Source: Otis tarda
Taxonomy: Eukaryota > Chordata > Aves > Otidiformes > Otididae
DNA length: 64,000 bases
Direction: 5' to 3'
Assembly: GCA_026413225.1 (NCBI GenBank)
Contig: CM048553.1
Span: forward strand, 24,862,501-24,926,500
Position numbers and translations under genes: made by a program. Numbering within the stretch: the first letter of the stretch is position 1; each line of letters starts with the position of its first letter. The notes under the pieces were generated by a model, which did not search any database, was not told where the DNA came from, and was given only the letters and a program-made list of their open reading frames with translations. Positions 25,469 to 37,760 of the stretch are shown here, one piece after another.

Positions 25469-25880
25469 AATCATAGAATCATTTATGTTGGAAGAGACCT
25501 TTAAGATCATTGAGTCCAACCAATGCCACTAATAACTCTGCTAAGTCCACCTCTAAACCATGTCCCTAAGAGCCACATTTATGCATCGTTTAAATACCTC
25601 CAGGGATAGTGACTCCACTGCTTCCCTGGGCAATCTGGTCCAATGCTTGACAATGATTTCCATGAAGAAATGTTTCCTAATATCCAATCAAAACCTCCCC
25701 TTGCTCAATTTAAGGCCATTTCCTCTCGTCCTATCACTTGTTACTTGTGAGAAGAGACTGACACCCACCTCACTACAACCTCCTTTCAGGCAGTTGTAGA
25801 GAGCGATGAAGTCTCCCCTCAGCCTCCTCTTCTCTAGACTAAACAATCCCAGTTCCCTCAGCCGCTCCTCAGAAGACTTG
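25469..25880 (-). mobile_element. CR1 LINE, minus strand, part of ORF2 plus 3' UTR
   Basis: Read on the plus strand it opens with the inverted tail (ATCATAGAATCAT) and GTTGGAAGAGACCTTTAAGA. It runs through CTCTAAACCATGTCCCTAAG, then CTTCCCTGGGCAATCTGGTC, then AGTCTCCCCTCAGCCTCCTC, and ends near CCGCTCCTCAGAAGACTTGT. At roughly 410 bp it is the longest of the well-preserved CR1 copies and includes the end of the reverse-transcriptase ORF, with several disabling changes. The UTR differs from those at 5716 and 46793 (GTCCAACCAATGCCACTAAT), so it belongs to a different CR1 subfamily. Confidence 0.96.
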
Positions 25881-26845
25881 TACCGAATTAAATGACTCAA
25901 ATACACTGTTTTAATTCATTAAATATTTTTCCTTCTCCCCCAAAAAAGCCCTAGGTGTGATACACAAAAGCAATTAATAAATTATTTAACTCAATCCCAT
26001 GATTGTGCATTGATACATGAAACCTCTGAATCCCTACAACATGCATGTTTTAGTGATTAAATATGCATTCTGGCATAAATAGGTTAAATGCAGAGCTCTG
26101 GAGCTTCCTTCACCATCTGAATATGAGTTGGTATTCTTTCTCTCCTTAATTATAAAATCCCAGAAATTGAGGGAAATAGAGAGAAGCCTGAAATCCTATA
26201 AATAACAGATAGCAATGCTTGGCTTCTTTGGGGTTTCTCAGGTGTTGTCATGTTCTGAACTGTGCAGCCAGCATTCTTCATACATTAATAATCAAGAGGA
26301 GAGACATTAAAGAAGAGGAAATATGTGAATAATACAAGAGACAAGGGAAAAATAATGAAAGCAAATGTCCTTCACCTGACATTGGGCATGATCATTCTGT
26401 TCCTGTGCAAATATATTTCTGGCTTCAGGTTTGGTAATGAGGCTGTAAGTTGCTTTTAAGTGCTACTGAAGGCAGATAAGGACAGCTGTATTTCCAGATA
26501 GCTGGAGCTCTGTTTTAAACAGTACTGCAGAATTAAGCCCGTTAAGATAATAGGCAAAAATTAAAAAGGCTTCTTAGCTTCTCTGTGTTACGCAAGGTCG
26601 CTGGCATTCCCTGGCATTTGGAAAAGCTGCAGTAAAAGCAGAATGAGAAAATTGAAGCTGCAGCCTCTCCGCACAGCTCACCCAGTCCCACCTCTGTTGG
26701 GAGGGCTGAGTCCCCCCTCTAGTAACATGAGATAGCAGCCGACAACAGCTATGGAAAAAGGGTGCTTTAATGAGTTTGTTATACCCGGATTGTTTAGTAT
26801 CTTTCTCTAACCCAGAACCAACATCTTTTTTTCATTTGTTCTTAC

Positions 26846-27068
26846 TCCCCTGCCGTCTCATTTTCCCGCAGTGAGAATTCCCCAAGCTCTCATTGCTCGC
26901 ACTGGCTGCTTCCCAGAGGTAGACGGGTAGGATATTAAATTCATCAACACTGGCATGCCTACATCTCATTCGCATGTTTTGCCCCCGAGTGAGGCAACTG
27001 AGGGCTCTAAAGATCTCTTTCACTTTCCTGTCTTGCTCCCGCTCCGTCTGGCTCTGCCTACTTCTCAG
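26846..27068 (-). other. Candidate exon or conserved block, minus strand
   Basis: On the minus strand an acceptor (TTGGTACTTTTACAG) ends at 27069 and a donor, GGGGA|GTAAGA, starts at 26845. The 223 bp between them is open in one frame for the whole length, about 74 codons, rich in Arg, Ser and Gln and with no recognised domain. The interval is GC-richer than its flanks and contains several CpGs. The plus strand also carries a fine acceptor-like site (CTCATTTTCCCGCAG at about 26857-26871), so a strand-independent conserved element is an equal alternative. Confidence 0.22.
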
Positions 27069-27572
27069 CTGTAAAAGTACCAAGGCTAACGGTTATGTCA
27101 GGATGTGGGATCAGAACCTCCGGGTAATTTTTGCACTTCAGTAGCTTTATTTACATATTAATATTATTTAATTTGTCAGAGAAAACGATTGAGGAAGAAG
27201 TCAGGTGAATAATACAGCTTCTCTGTGCCTAATGTGGTCATTTGAAAATTGCAGTTCAAAATCACAGCTACTTTTTGTGTGATGTGATTACAACTTTTCA
27301 GATGTATAGCCCTAACTCTGAACTATCCAACTCCATTTTTTAAATTTAAATGGTTTTGTCTGATGATAAGCTTAATCTACTCTGACTTCAGATGTCTAGT
27401 AGTTATCCTCATTAAAAAAATCACTGTAATCAACTTAGTGCAATGTGCACCCACAGAAGAGAATTCATCCCAAATATTTGTGTGGTTATTGGAAGAGGGG
27501 ATAATTGCTCTTTTTCACGCCCTCTTCACTAACTTTAGAGGTAGGGTCAATGCCTAGCTTAGATTTATATGG

Positions 27573-27597
27573 TTGTTAGACCTTCAAGGTCTAACAA
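27573..27597. repeat. 25-bp palindrome with one-base centre
   Basis: The arm TTGTTAGACCTT, a single central C, and the exact reverse complement of the arm make a perfect inverted repeat of 12-bp arms. Each half contains an AGGTC-type half-site (AAGGTC on one strand), so two divergent nuclear-receptor-like half-sites face each other. A factor-binding role is inference. In RNA it could form only a hairpin with an impossibly tight loop unless the central pairs open. Confidence 0.9.
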
Positions 27598-30500
27598 GAT
27601 AAATTGCATCCCACGGTGGTCAGCTGGAAACTCCATGGGATCCAATCTCACAGACTCTGTGTGCTTTTCACTGTCTCTGAAACTCGCCTGCATCCCAATG
27701 ACTCAGCAATGCGTGGTATATGCCACACATTTAAATGATGTTTAAAAGCAACAGGCAATGCTTACAAAGAAAGAATTACAATGTCAACACCAGAATAACA
27801 GTTAACACAGACACATTTTTGAGAGGAGGAAAACATAGATTTCTCTTGTCTTTTCTCTAATTGAAGTTTAAAGAAGCACGTACTCCATATTGAATCCATG
27901 TACAGAAATTCTCCCTGTTGGTTGAACTTGGCACATCCTGTTGAATCATGCTTAGTCCTACTAATGTTCAGTTAGAAGTAGTCATTAAATCTTCCTCAAA
28001 AAAATATTTTAAATTATTGTTTGGGAGGAGAATATGAATGCTGCCAGACAGACAGAGAAAAAGAAATAAATGCTGAATTATAAAATAATTACTCCACTTG
28101 ATCTCAACACAACCATAATCTGTACTGGGAGTGGCCTTCTTGGAAAACTGTGCTACTTTTGCTTAGCAATAGGTTTAAACTACAGAAATTGAATGCAGAT
28201 TTTTGGGCACCACTGGTTGGCACAATGCATATCAAGATTTTGGTTTGACCAATTATAGAAATAGAATCCAGTGACAAGTATCTGTTTGCACGCTAAGTAT
28301 GGGTTTGTACAAATAAATGACAGATTACATCTAAGCACTCACCCATACTAATCTGTCAAAAAGTAGTTCATGCCGTATTTTGCAGGCGTGCTTTTGAAGT
28401 CCAGCTGAAAATATTATCCTTTCCCCATTTAGCTTTAAATAACATGAAACTAAAATAAACTACCATTTTTCTATTTGGGTGAAGCAATATATCTTTGTCA
28501 TATTAAAAATCTTACACTGTGACTATGTTTTCTTTTTTTTGTGTGGCATGCAGGGGCTCCATTCTGGCAGAGGATGGGAAGGTGTCAGGAGTGTAAAGTG
28601 GAGACCATGAGAGGTTCAATATTGCATTTTTAGCTGACCCTTCTGAAATCTCATATGGATCCTTGAGTACTGAGCTCCTTGGATTCTGTGATTTCCTTCC
28701 TACTCAAGCTCAAGCAGAAACTCCATCAGTCTCCAAAGTTAAATTTGTATTTACACAACAATTCTGTATTCATTTATACAGAATTGATGGGTTTTTAAAT
28801 TGACAATTATAGCCTGTGGATAAGCCCTTTTTTTTTTTGCACTTACAAAAGGGTACATGTAATACCTGTTCTGTATGTGGTTAAAACACTTATTATTCTG
28901 ACATTTTGCTTTCTTCTCTAAGTTCATGTCATGCCTTGGACATGTTTATATGCTACTTTTGTGAGTCATATGCCTCAAAGTCAGAAGAAAAAAAATATGA
29001 CAGTTTGTAAGCTCTCATAGGAGTAATCCATTAATAAAATATCTATGGATTTCCGTCCAGTACACTGCTCATTAGCTACTACTGCTTTACAATGCAGAGA
29101 TATGGACATTTCCTGAACAACCAATGAAGCTCTCTGAATTTCATGCATGGTGAACAGACAAAGGAAATAACTGTTTAATTGTCTGTTACAAGATAAGCCC
29201 AGTGTATCACCTTGAATTTAAAACTATTTGATCTTTAGCAACTACTGAAAATAGATTCCACGCAAAGCATGAACTTGGCGATGAGAGCATTTCTGATTAT
29301 ACATCTTTGCTTTCATGCTCAGTGCAGTATATCAGTTCTCATTTGTGAGTGCACTAACTTCCCAGACCTTGGGCTACATAACCAGAATGACATTATTTCC
29401 TCCCTTTTTTTGCATTGTGAATGTAGTTTGACGCGTGTTCATTATGGCTTTTATTCTTCCTTGTAATAGGACTGTGCTGACACTAGTCATTGAATTAATG
29501 AGAACAGGTGTCTTTTTGTATTTTCTCCCTCCTGTTCACCCTCTTCTCCCACCCCCTCAATCCCTTTCTTTGAGTACAGATCTGCTACTTCTTTGTTCAT
29601 GAATAATGTACTGGTTCTCAACTCAATTACTACGTATCATCAAAAGGGGTTTGTCAGGTGTTGTTACCTGAAGCTCCCCCTCTCACGGAAAACACTTTTA
29701 TGTACCGCTTCTTCGATATATCGTGAAACCTAGTCAATAGGTAAAATATAGTATCCCAAACTGGAGTATATAATATTTTATAAATATGATATGAAGGTGA
29801 TTTCCAGCTATGGGACAGAGGTTTGCAAAGGCACTTGTGCACCCACGCCCCAGAAAGGGAAACAAGAGGATGTGTTTAATGGAAGTATGATAGCTTAGTT
29901 TTCGTTCTCTTTTCACTAAAACAGAGGAATATTAGAGAAATGCATGGATGTCTATATTACAAAGCATGACACAGAAAACAAAGACATTTTGAGCTCTCTG
30001 GACTGAACTGAGCACACTAACATTTTTTTTAATGGGCTAATAGAGAAAATAGTAGAGGTAATATGCAGGAAGTTACAGGGCCAATGGAGCAGGCAGTGGC
30101 AAAAGTTAGGGTTCATTACAGCTTTGAACTACTCTTTGAAAGTTCAGGTAAACATAGCGTACACACCGTTTGCAATTACAAGACGTCCACGGTGAAGTTG
30201 CTGTGAATTCACCCTGGTTTAGAACTCTAGGGCAGCTCCAGTTTATCTCCATACTAGTGTTGCTCCTGAGCCTGTGTAAAAAGAAGTGGTGTTGGTCACT
30301 CCCTGGGAGCAGGGACTACTCTTGGACCATACCAGATTGCGCCAGGCTGCATTTTTTGGGTGGCTGCTATCACTTCTTACCAACTATGGAGAAAGATATG
30401 GCTCAAGGCTGCATGGAGGAAGTAGTCTCCTCCTTCTGACCTACCCTGGTGCAAAGTATGAGGAGCAGGAATTGTAGACCCTTGTGTATTCATGGCAAGG

Positions 30501-30834
30501 ACAAACAAGCACAGCCCTGGGCTCAGGAGTGTCAAATATATGGTAGATTTACTCTTTCCAAGTCACTGTCACTTTCTAGTGACATACTGGGGTCTTTTCT
30601 GGATATTATTTCTTCTATAAAGAGAATGGTAAAACATGTACTGTAGTGCCTCAGAATGTGTCCCATTGACAGCTTTACTTGCCAAAATCTTCAGCTATTA
30701 CAGTATACTTATATTTGCTCTTACTATAAAAGGTTAAATTTCAGATTCACATGGGATTTTCAAATCCCACTCGGATAAAGTGACCATTGCAAATCAGAAA
30801 TAAATATTACATGCCTCAGAGAAAATCCTTTCAG

Positions 30835-31000
30835 GTCACTTACACTGTAAATATTAATAGCTGTGATATAAATTGCATTTACTGTCCAATTACACTGTAA
30901 TAACTGCCTGGTCTATACCAGAGGACTGAATGCATCATGCAGAGACTTAATTGGCGCTATTAAACTTTGTACTAATCTTTGAAATTAGTCATGTTTTTTG
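30835..31000. promoter_or_regulatory. Enhancer-like AT-rich block
   Basis: Two exact copies of TTACACTGTAA lie at 30840-30850 and 30890-30900. Between and after them are TAATAG, AATTGCAT, CCAATTAC, a CATGCAGAG segment and CTTAATTGGCGC, with long uninterrupted AT-rich non-repetitive sequence. This texture resembles vertebrate conserved non-coding elements near developmental genes. Conservation cannot be measured from one sequence, so the call is weak. Confidence 0.2.
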
Positions 31001-32780
31001 AACTTTTGCTCATTTTATGAGCTATATAAACACAGGAAGATTTAGTCATTTCCTTTAGCTTGTTCCTGTTTTTTTTTTTTACCAAAATTTTGAGCTTTGA
31101 TCAGTTGTGGTTGCCTCTAAAATCTTCAGTTTGGAAGATTTCCTGTATATTTTTTGGAACAAAATTATTTAAAACTGTAGTAAGAGCATTTTAGCTGAAA
31201 TGTCAAGATAACCTGTTAATTTATACAAAAGTCATAAAAAACTTGTAAAAATTCCAGAATTTAGAGTAATTGCTTACTGGTTCCAAGCAGGAACTGTGCT
31301 GTAGTACATAAGAGTACCATATATTTACTGACATTAAAACAAGACACTCTGAAGATAAAATCCTTCAAGACTGATAGTAATTTATTTAACATTTTCCAAT
31401 GCTAGACTAAGCAACTGCTCCTTAAAATTATTTCTAAAATATGTAAACAATAGATGTCCCTTCTAGTTTGTGCTAAAATATGTGTGAGAGAAAGAATGAA
31501 ATGGAATGGCAGAAGGTCTGATTTACTGTGCTTTTTACAGTTCTGGATAGTATGACCGAGTTATGTAAATAAATGACTCTCTGCAGTAAGGTCTAAATTT
31601 TATAAGCAAATGCAACAAATTCCAACTGTTATAACTAAAATTGATGGCTTTTTTTAAAAGGCCATTCTATCATGTATAGATGTATTACAGGCAGATCTTT
31701 TTATTGATGTTCTAAACTCAGATGTGGACTTTTTGTCTCAATGTCTAATGTCCATAGACATTATATGCACATATTTGAAAATAATGGTTTCATATCAGAT
31801 GGCGTGGGTCATGCATGGTGTTTTACAGATCATTAAAACCAGTCAGATTACAATTACTAATTATTAAATGAGGTAGGTCACAATGCTTCAGAGTAAGCTC
31901 ATCCACATTCTAAAGGATCAGAAAGCTACATCATCTGCTATAAATATATATGTGTATATTTAAGCATACAATACAGCAGTATCCAGCACATACCAACACA
32001 AAACAAGTCTGTGCTGGCTGGAAGAAGAGACTAGGTGATCTAAAAGGATTTTACTTTGTGTGTTCTCATCTGTATTTTATTTGTTTTATTTTTAGTCTCC
32101 ACACTCTCCTTTTAGTACAATTCTTTTAAAAGTGTTTTCTTCATTTACTTTACTGTAACTGAATCAAAAATAAACTTAATTTCTCCAGTGAATTAATAAC
32201 TACCTACTGCTGTGCAAGAATATATAATCAACATAAAAAGAGAATTAATTAATTGTTAATTATTATCCAAAGAAGGGAGATAAGCAGTATGTAATATAAA
32301 TAAGAGTTGGTACTTTCCTATAACCTATTTTGCCCTCAAGGATTGACCTCATTCTTACTGGCTGAATGTATAAGAAGGAGACACAAATATTTATGACATC
32401 CCTTACAAGGGATGTAGCAAAACCAAAGAAATAGCTTGGATGGGCATCCATACTAATATTCTGTGAGATAAACCTATTTTTATAAAGCTCTCTATTAGTC
32501 GTGATGTCTAAAGGATGCATAAGGATCAAAGTTACTGCCAATAATGCCACATACCTCAGAGCATCCTCACTTTTCCTCTAAAATCTTCTGCTCTGTAGTT
32601 CTTGGAACCCAGTTGCTCCAGGTTGATTAGAAGTTCAAGGGCAAATGTTTTGAAAAAACAAGCTCAAAGGAAAATCTATGGTAACAGATTCACAAGCAGT
32701 TACACCATGGAATGTAGTAATTAAAGACCCACTTCTTCCTTCGGGCCCTAAAATTAAACAAATAGTCATTCTGCTCCACA

Positions 32781-33060
32781 ACTTAGTGCCTAACTCCTTG
32801 GTGCTACCACTGCACTGTGGAGGTGATATTAGGTATTTGCATCTCCACAAAGATGTGGCCACAGGTGCAGTTCTGAGTCCTAAAAAAATGTAGGTGCTAG
32901 AAAATATGCTGTGTTCATTACATGTCCAGTCAGAGGGGTTTAACAGGGATTGATTTAAAAAATGTAGGGGGTCATATTCTGCCCTGAATTATACCAGTTC
33001 ATACTCAGTGATACACGCCTACATGGATCTGATCCAGCAGAAGGAATAAGTGACAAAGAA
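32781..33060. repeat. Possible ancient amniote repeat remnants
   Basis: ACTTAGTGCCTAACTCC (from 32781) and GTCCTAAAAAAATGTAGGTG (near 32877) resemble the inverted ends of an old palindromic repeat common in turtles and crocodilians, built from forms like TTAGGTGCCTAA. Next to it, GGTCATATTCTGCCCTGAAT (from about 32970) followed by ATACCAG resembles another old amniote repeat that begins with an AATTCTGCCCT-type motif. Both matches are recalled patterns, not alignments, and are far diverged. Confidence 0.25.
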
Positions 33061-34395
33061 TGAATGCTCTGATTTGTCTGGAAGGATCTCTGCTTGTTTT
33101 ACAGTCATTAGTAGAGAAACCACTCGCTTTCCATGTCTACTGAGCAATGGCTTCTTTCTGATAAAAAGTGCTAACTGTAGTATTTTTATCTAGGCTCAGA
33201 GATAGTGAAATGTGAAATAGTTGCTGAAGATAAAGCTGAGTCAACAAAACTAATCGCATCCAAAATATATTGCCATGTGGGTGTTTTCCTCCTGAAATGT
33301 TAAGAGGTGAAAAGGTAGTGCTTTTATTGAGCATGCCATCCGGTCATCTGAGCAATTACTTGCTTAAAGCAAATGATGTCTAGATACTGGAGAAAGATAA
33401 AGTTAAAAGTCAGTTCATTAAAAATATTTTTCTCCTCAAGAAATGATGTGGGTTTTGAAGTAAATTAAACATAAAGAGTAGGGAGGAAGAAGAAAAATGA
33501 GAAATTTTATCATACTATTTTAAGTTTGATTATGTCACAGAGAAAGTAAATGACAATAGATTACAAAGGAATCTAATCCATAAAGGAAGAGAAAAAGGTT
33601 AAAGAAGTCAACAGTAATTAAATGGTGATTGAAGCTGAAAGAAAATTGATCTGTGTTAGCTGAAGGCCATTCTTGCCTATTGGGATGTTATGCATCGGTG
33701 AAGAGGGGAAAGAAAGGTTTTTCTTGTTTTGATATGGAAATATATGTCACATCTTCTTAGCCTATGGTGCTGTGACTCAAGACTGCTGTGAGTTTCTGGT
33801 ACACTGATTCTAGTGTCCTACGCATGCTTGTGGGTATTGTGTAAAGATAAGATGCTCTACAAAGCTTAGCAAGGTCAAAAGGCATGGGAGCTTCAGCAGT
33901 TTGCACACTGTTTTGTCTTGGGGCAAAAAAGAAAAGCACCCTAAAGCAAATGAATCTAAATAGGGGTAGCACTGACACAGCCATGTAAAAGCTGTGCAAT
34001 ATCCACAACCTGGGGATGCAGTGATCCATCCAGACCAAATCTTGTAGTGATTGTTTTGTCACAATCTCTGTTGACATCACTGGGAGTATCGACTGTGTAA
34101 TGAGTCAGTACAGCATGTTTTGCCCACAGCTATGTAGATTTGTAAAATAAGTGGATTAAAACAAGAAAATAAAGTAAATTGCATTACTTAAAGAATAACA
34201 GTCAGCTACTAAATGTTCTCAGCTACAGTTTTTATGAGGTTTTTGTCACTAGAGAGAGCTGTAGATACATACAATTAAAAACATTTATGTTTTAAAATAC
34301 ATTAATTCCTCAGTAAAGAATTAGGAGAAATAACAAATAAAGCATAACAACCTTTTCTCTCATAAACCTTTACTGCGAATCTTTCTCTTCTGTAG

Positions 34396-34453
34396 TGAAT
34401 ATGACACTAGCTGCCTGCCATCGTCTCGTTCGAGCTTGTCAAGTAAAACAAGG
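34396..34453 (+). other. Candidate 58-bp exon, plus strand
   Basis: This is the cleanest exon-like unit in the window. A strong acceptor (GCGAATCTTTCTCTTCTGTAG) ends at 34395, and a strong donor, ACAAGG|GTAAGA, starts at 34454. The 58 bp between is open in two of three frames. One reads EYDTSCLPSSRSSLSSKTR; the other starts NMTLAACHR. It holds three CpGs in a CpG-poor neighbourhood. Neither peptide is recognised, so it may be a non-coding exon or an alternative exon of a flanking gene. No transcript data can be consulted here. Confidence 0.35.
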
Positions 34454-36269
34454 GTAAGAATCATTTGAGAGGGCCACTTCGAAAAGTGGCTCAGAAAGGA
34501 AAGTCAATTTATTATTCAAAGACAGTAGTGATCTGTATTTCTCACAACTAGCTTCCAGATGTAGGAGGACAGAGGCATTTTCCATGTACTTTAAGACCAG
34601 GATGAATGTCAGCATTCAGATTTCCTCCAGTTAAGATGGCAGGTATTCAGAGAATTTCTTCTGTCATTTCTGGGTGTGCTGATACGCTCTGTGTAGCTCT
34701 AGTGCAGGAGGCCCTTGGCCATTTTGTGTACACACCACATGGAGCAACTTGCTTATTCCCTGCATGTCAGCCATCGTATCTGTTCACGGGCTCACTCTTA
34801 GCTTACATCAATGAGCAATGTGATTTTTTTTGAGGTTTAAAATAGCTCACATTTGCTATGCACAGGTGGTTTATGGCTGTACAGAGTGTACAAATGATCT
34901 GTAGCTCCTCTTACTGGGGTTTCAATTCATCTGTTTAAATGCAATCACCTACTGTGCCGGCAGGTACATCTGAGCTTGTCACTGCAGGCTTGCTGTATAG
35001 TCCATGGGATATACTGTAGACCTCTGAAGTGGGTCAGATGAATCATTCCTCAGAAACTCCCTTTTCTCTCTGCTGAGCACAAGAGGAACTGAGGATGACT
35101 AATTCAGATGTAAACACCTACATTGTTTAAGGTTAGATGATGTAAAACCTGAAAGTAAGGATGAGTTAAAATGGTAGGCAGAAATTCAGCAGGAGTTTTG
35201 AGACTCTCAGAAATATATAAACATTGGATTTAGGTGCCTAAGTAGCAGTTAGTCATAGAAAACTCTTTGTTGATTCATCCTTTGGCCTGAATTCAAAGAC
35301 GCTTACATAACAGAATTTGCACCTTTGAATGAGAGGTCCAGTTCCCCCCTCAGTACCTCAGAGAAGATTGACAAAACCCAAGAGGCAGCATGCCAAAGCT
35401 GGCTCAGCTGCTGCAGAGCCTTGGAACCTGGACAGACTTCTGAAGTCTGGCATTTAAACTCTTTCTGTCAGAGGACTCAAGTTTAGCCTCTATCTCTCTG
35501 AAGACGGGTGTGGGGCTAAAAGATTACTCTAGTATCTCTTTCTTTCTGCTGACTCTACATAACTCAATTTCAAGCTGGGAGACTATGGCTGAGTTCTCAC
35601 CAGTGAGATGGTGAGTTTGAATCTATACCTCCCAACGTCTTCCCTAAAGACCAAGTTATAGGGTCTTTTGGACTGAGGAAAAAGCAAAACCATGGTTCTT
35701 TTTGCTTTACGTTGATAGTCAGTATGGCTCTGCATCTTTACAGCATTTGCCTTATAAGAAGGATAGCTGAGTCCTGCCATGGTACTAAAAGTTATGTATG
35801 TGTTTTATTGGGTGGTCATATAACATGTAACAGAAAAGGTCACAGGTAATGAGACCTAACATGAGACTTCCCTTCCAAAATAAATGTTCTGCCACCTAGG
35901 CAATACTTTACAAATGCTGGGAGAAGAGGAACATCTTCAACAAGAAGGGATAAAAGGGGTGTTGTTCAAAAATAGCCCATCTCCCTATTGATTAGGGCAT
36001 GGATATAGACCTGAATTATCCTAGGAAAAGGAAGAAATGGAAACCAGCCCCCCAAATCCCAATTTTAACTACTGTGCAAATATGAGAAAGGGAGGAAAAA
36101 GCAAGCACTACTTCTTTCAGCTGTTTTCTGTGCAAGACTGGTTTTTGCAGGAATTCTCTGATCGTACCTAATTCCAGTTGAGTATATCAATTAACACAGT
36201 TGGAAAAATGCTGCTTTGTGCAGCATGAGGGCATCCTTCAAAAACCTGAAGTCATATCCAAACAAGGAA
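34454..36269. other. Unique DNA, possible old repeat
   Basis: No gene is recognised. GGATTTAGGTGCCTAAGTAG at 35226-35245 resembles the end motif of the old palindromic amniote repeat suspected at 32781, so part of 35200-35800 may be such a remnant. The ORFs at 34606-34833 and 35583-35780 have no motifs. Confidence 0.4.
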
Positions 36270-37760
36270 AATAGAATAATAATTTCTGGAAGTTTGACTA
36301 TAAAAATGCAGCAAGGCCAGCAAAACTATTACAAATATTTTTTTAAACAGTAGGCCTTCCAGGGAGTCTGCAGGTCTACTTGATAATCATGATATAGAAG
36401 AAAAATATAACTTCAGAGAGGTGAAATGAATTATTTCCATCAGTGTTCACTATGGAAGAAAGTAAGGACATTCCTACTCAGGAGTATTTTTTTTTTTGTT
36501 CAGTAATGAGTAGAGTATCTCTTTGAAATTGAAATGACTGCAGAAACGGATAAGAAACAAATGGACAATTGAATAATAAAAAAATTGCCAAGAGCAGATG
36601 TTATTCAGCCAGTTGTTTTAGGACAACGCAAAGATGCAATAGTTCAATTATTACCGGGGGTGTGTAATTTCTTGCCTGAAATTGTCTTCACAACAGTACT
36701 GAAGAGTGCCAAATGGGATGTCAGAATTTAGAAATTATTCCAGAGAAGATCTGAGGAACTGTAGGCCTGTAAGACTGACATCTATACAGGTCACATCAGT
36801 AGCATGTTTAATAAGAATAGAAATAATGCACATCTGGAACTACTCCATGTCTTTGTCCATGGCAGTATTGCTTTAAAATGTAGAATTCTTTGAAAAATAA
36901 AAAGAAAACATGTAGATAAGGGTGATCTGGTAGGTACGGTCTACTTGGATTTCCAAAAAGATTTTTACAAAGTCCCTCAGTAAAGATTTTAAGGAAGGTA
37001 AACATCTGGCCTAAAGGGGAATTTTTGTTTAGATGAATATCTGAATGAAAGACAGAAAACAGAGGGCAGGAGTAAATGTTTCATTTCACATTGAAGTGAA
37101 ATCACCAGAAGAACTCTGCAGGGACTGTTTGATATATTTAAAAATGTCCTGCAAATGGGATGAGCTCTGGAGTCAAGTTTACTAATTATACTTAGTTACT
37201 CAGAACATCAAAGGACAAGGGCCAAATGCAGATGACTTTATGTCACTAAGCAACTGGGCAAAAAAAATGATGAAGGAAATTCACTGTTAATAAATGTAAA
37301 GTGATGTGCATGGAAAATTCTAACTTCATCTAGAAAACAGCAGGCTCTGAGACGATCTCACTACTCAGGAGTGAGATCTAGGTGCAAAGGTGGATAACCG
37401 TGAAAATGTCATATAAATATTGAGTAATGGTCAAAAAAGTAAGTAAAACATTAGGAATTTTTCAGAAAGGAGTAGTACAGAGAACATCACTACACCACTG
37501 CATAAAGCAATGATCTACCGATGTCCTAAGACTCTGTCAAGTTTTGACCTCTGTGTTTCAAAATGGATGCAGTTGATCTAAACTAGGTTCTAGGCAATGA
37601 GGTCTGGAAAAGAGGTTTAGATCTGTGAGATCATCAGTGGCATCAACAGCTAGATAGAGAACATTTCTTCACAGACTATTCCAGTGCCAGAACTTGTGGG
37701 CACGCAAGGCAGCCAAATGGAGCTGAAAATAGTTGAAAGCTGGATGCAAAGTATCATACA
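36270..37760 (+). mobile_element. Decayed CR1-like LINE with reverse-transcriptase remnants
   Basis: This is a heavily mutated body of a CR1/L3-type non-LTR retrotransposon, readable only in pieces. GTCTACTTGGATTTCCAAAA (about 36939-36980) translates to VYLDFQKDFYKVPQ, the LINE reverse-transcriptase motif YLDFxKAFDxVP. MKDRKQRAGVN (about 37045-37077) matches the following NDRKQRVxVN block. GCAGATGAC at 37228-37236 gives ADD, the remains of the catalytic F/Y-A-D-D. Upstream, GTTCACTATGGAAGAA, CCAAGAGCAGATGTTATTCA and GGAACTGTAGGCCTGTAAGA match earlier blocks; downstream, GAACATTTCTTCACAGA matches the ORF end. Many stops and indels make it inactive. The order and strand are consistent throughout; the edges are approximate. 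Confidence 0.85.

Larger units (their letters stand above)
25881..34395. other. Long unique stretch, no gene recognised
   Basis: No named gene is present. Inside it are the candidate minus-strand exon 26846-27068, the palindrome at 27573-27597 and an enhancer-like block at about 30835-31000. Possible ancient repeat remnants lie at 32781-33060. A 9-bp-arm hairpin with a 2-bp loop is at 32396-32415. The rest is AT-rich with T-runs (for example about 31069-31080) and short chance ORFs. Confidence 0.55.
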
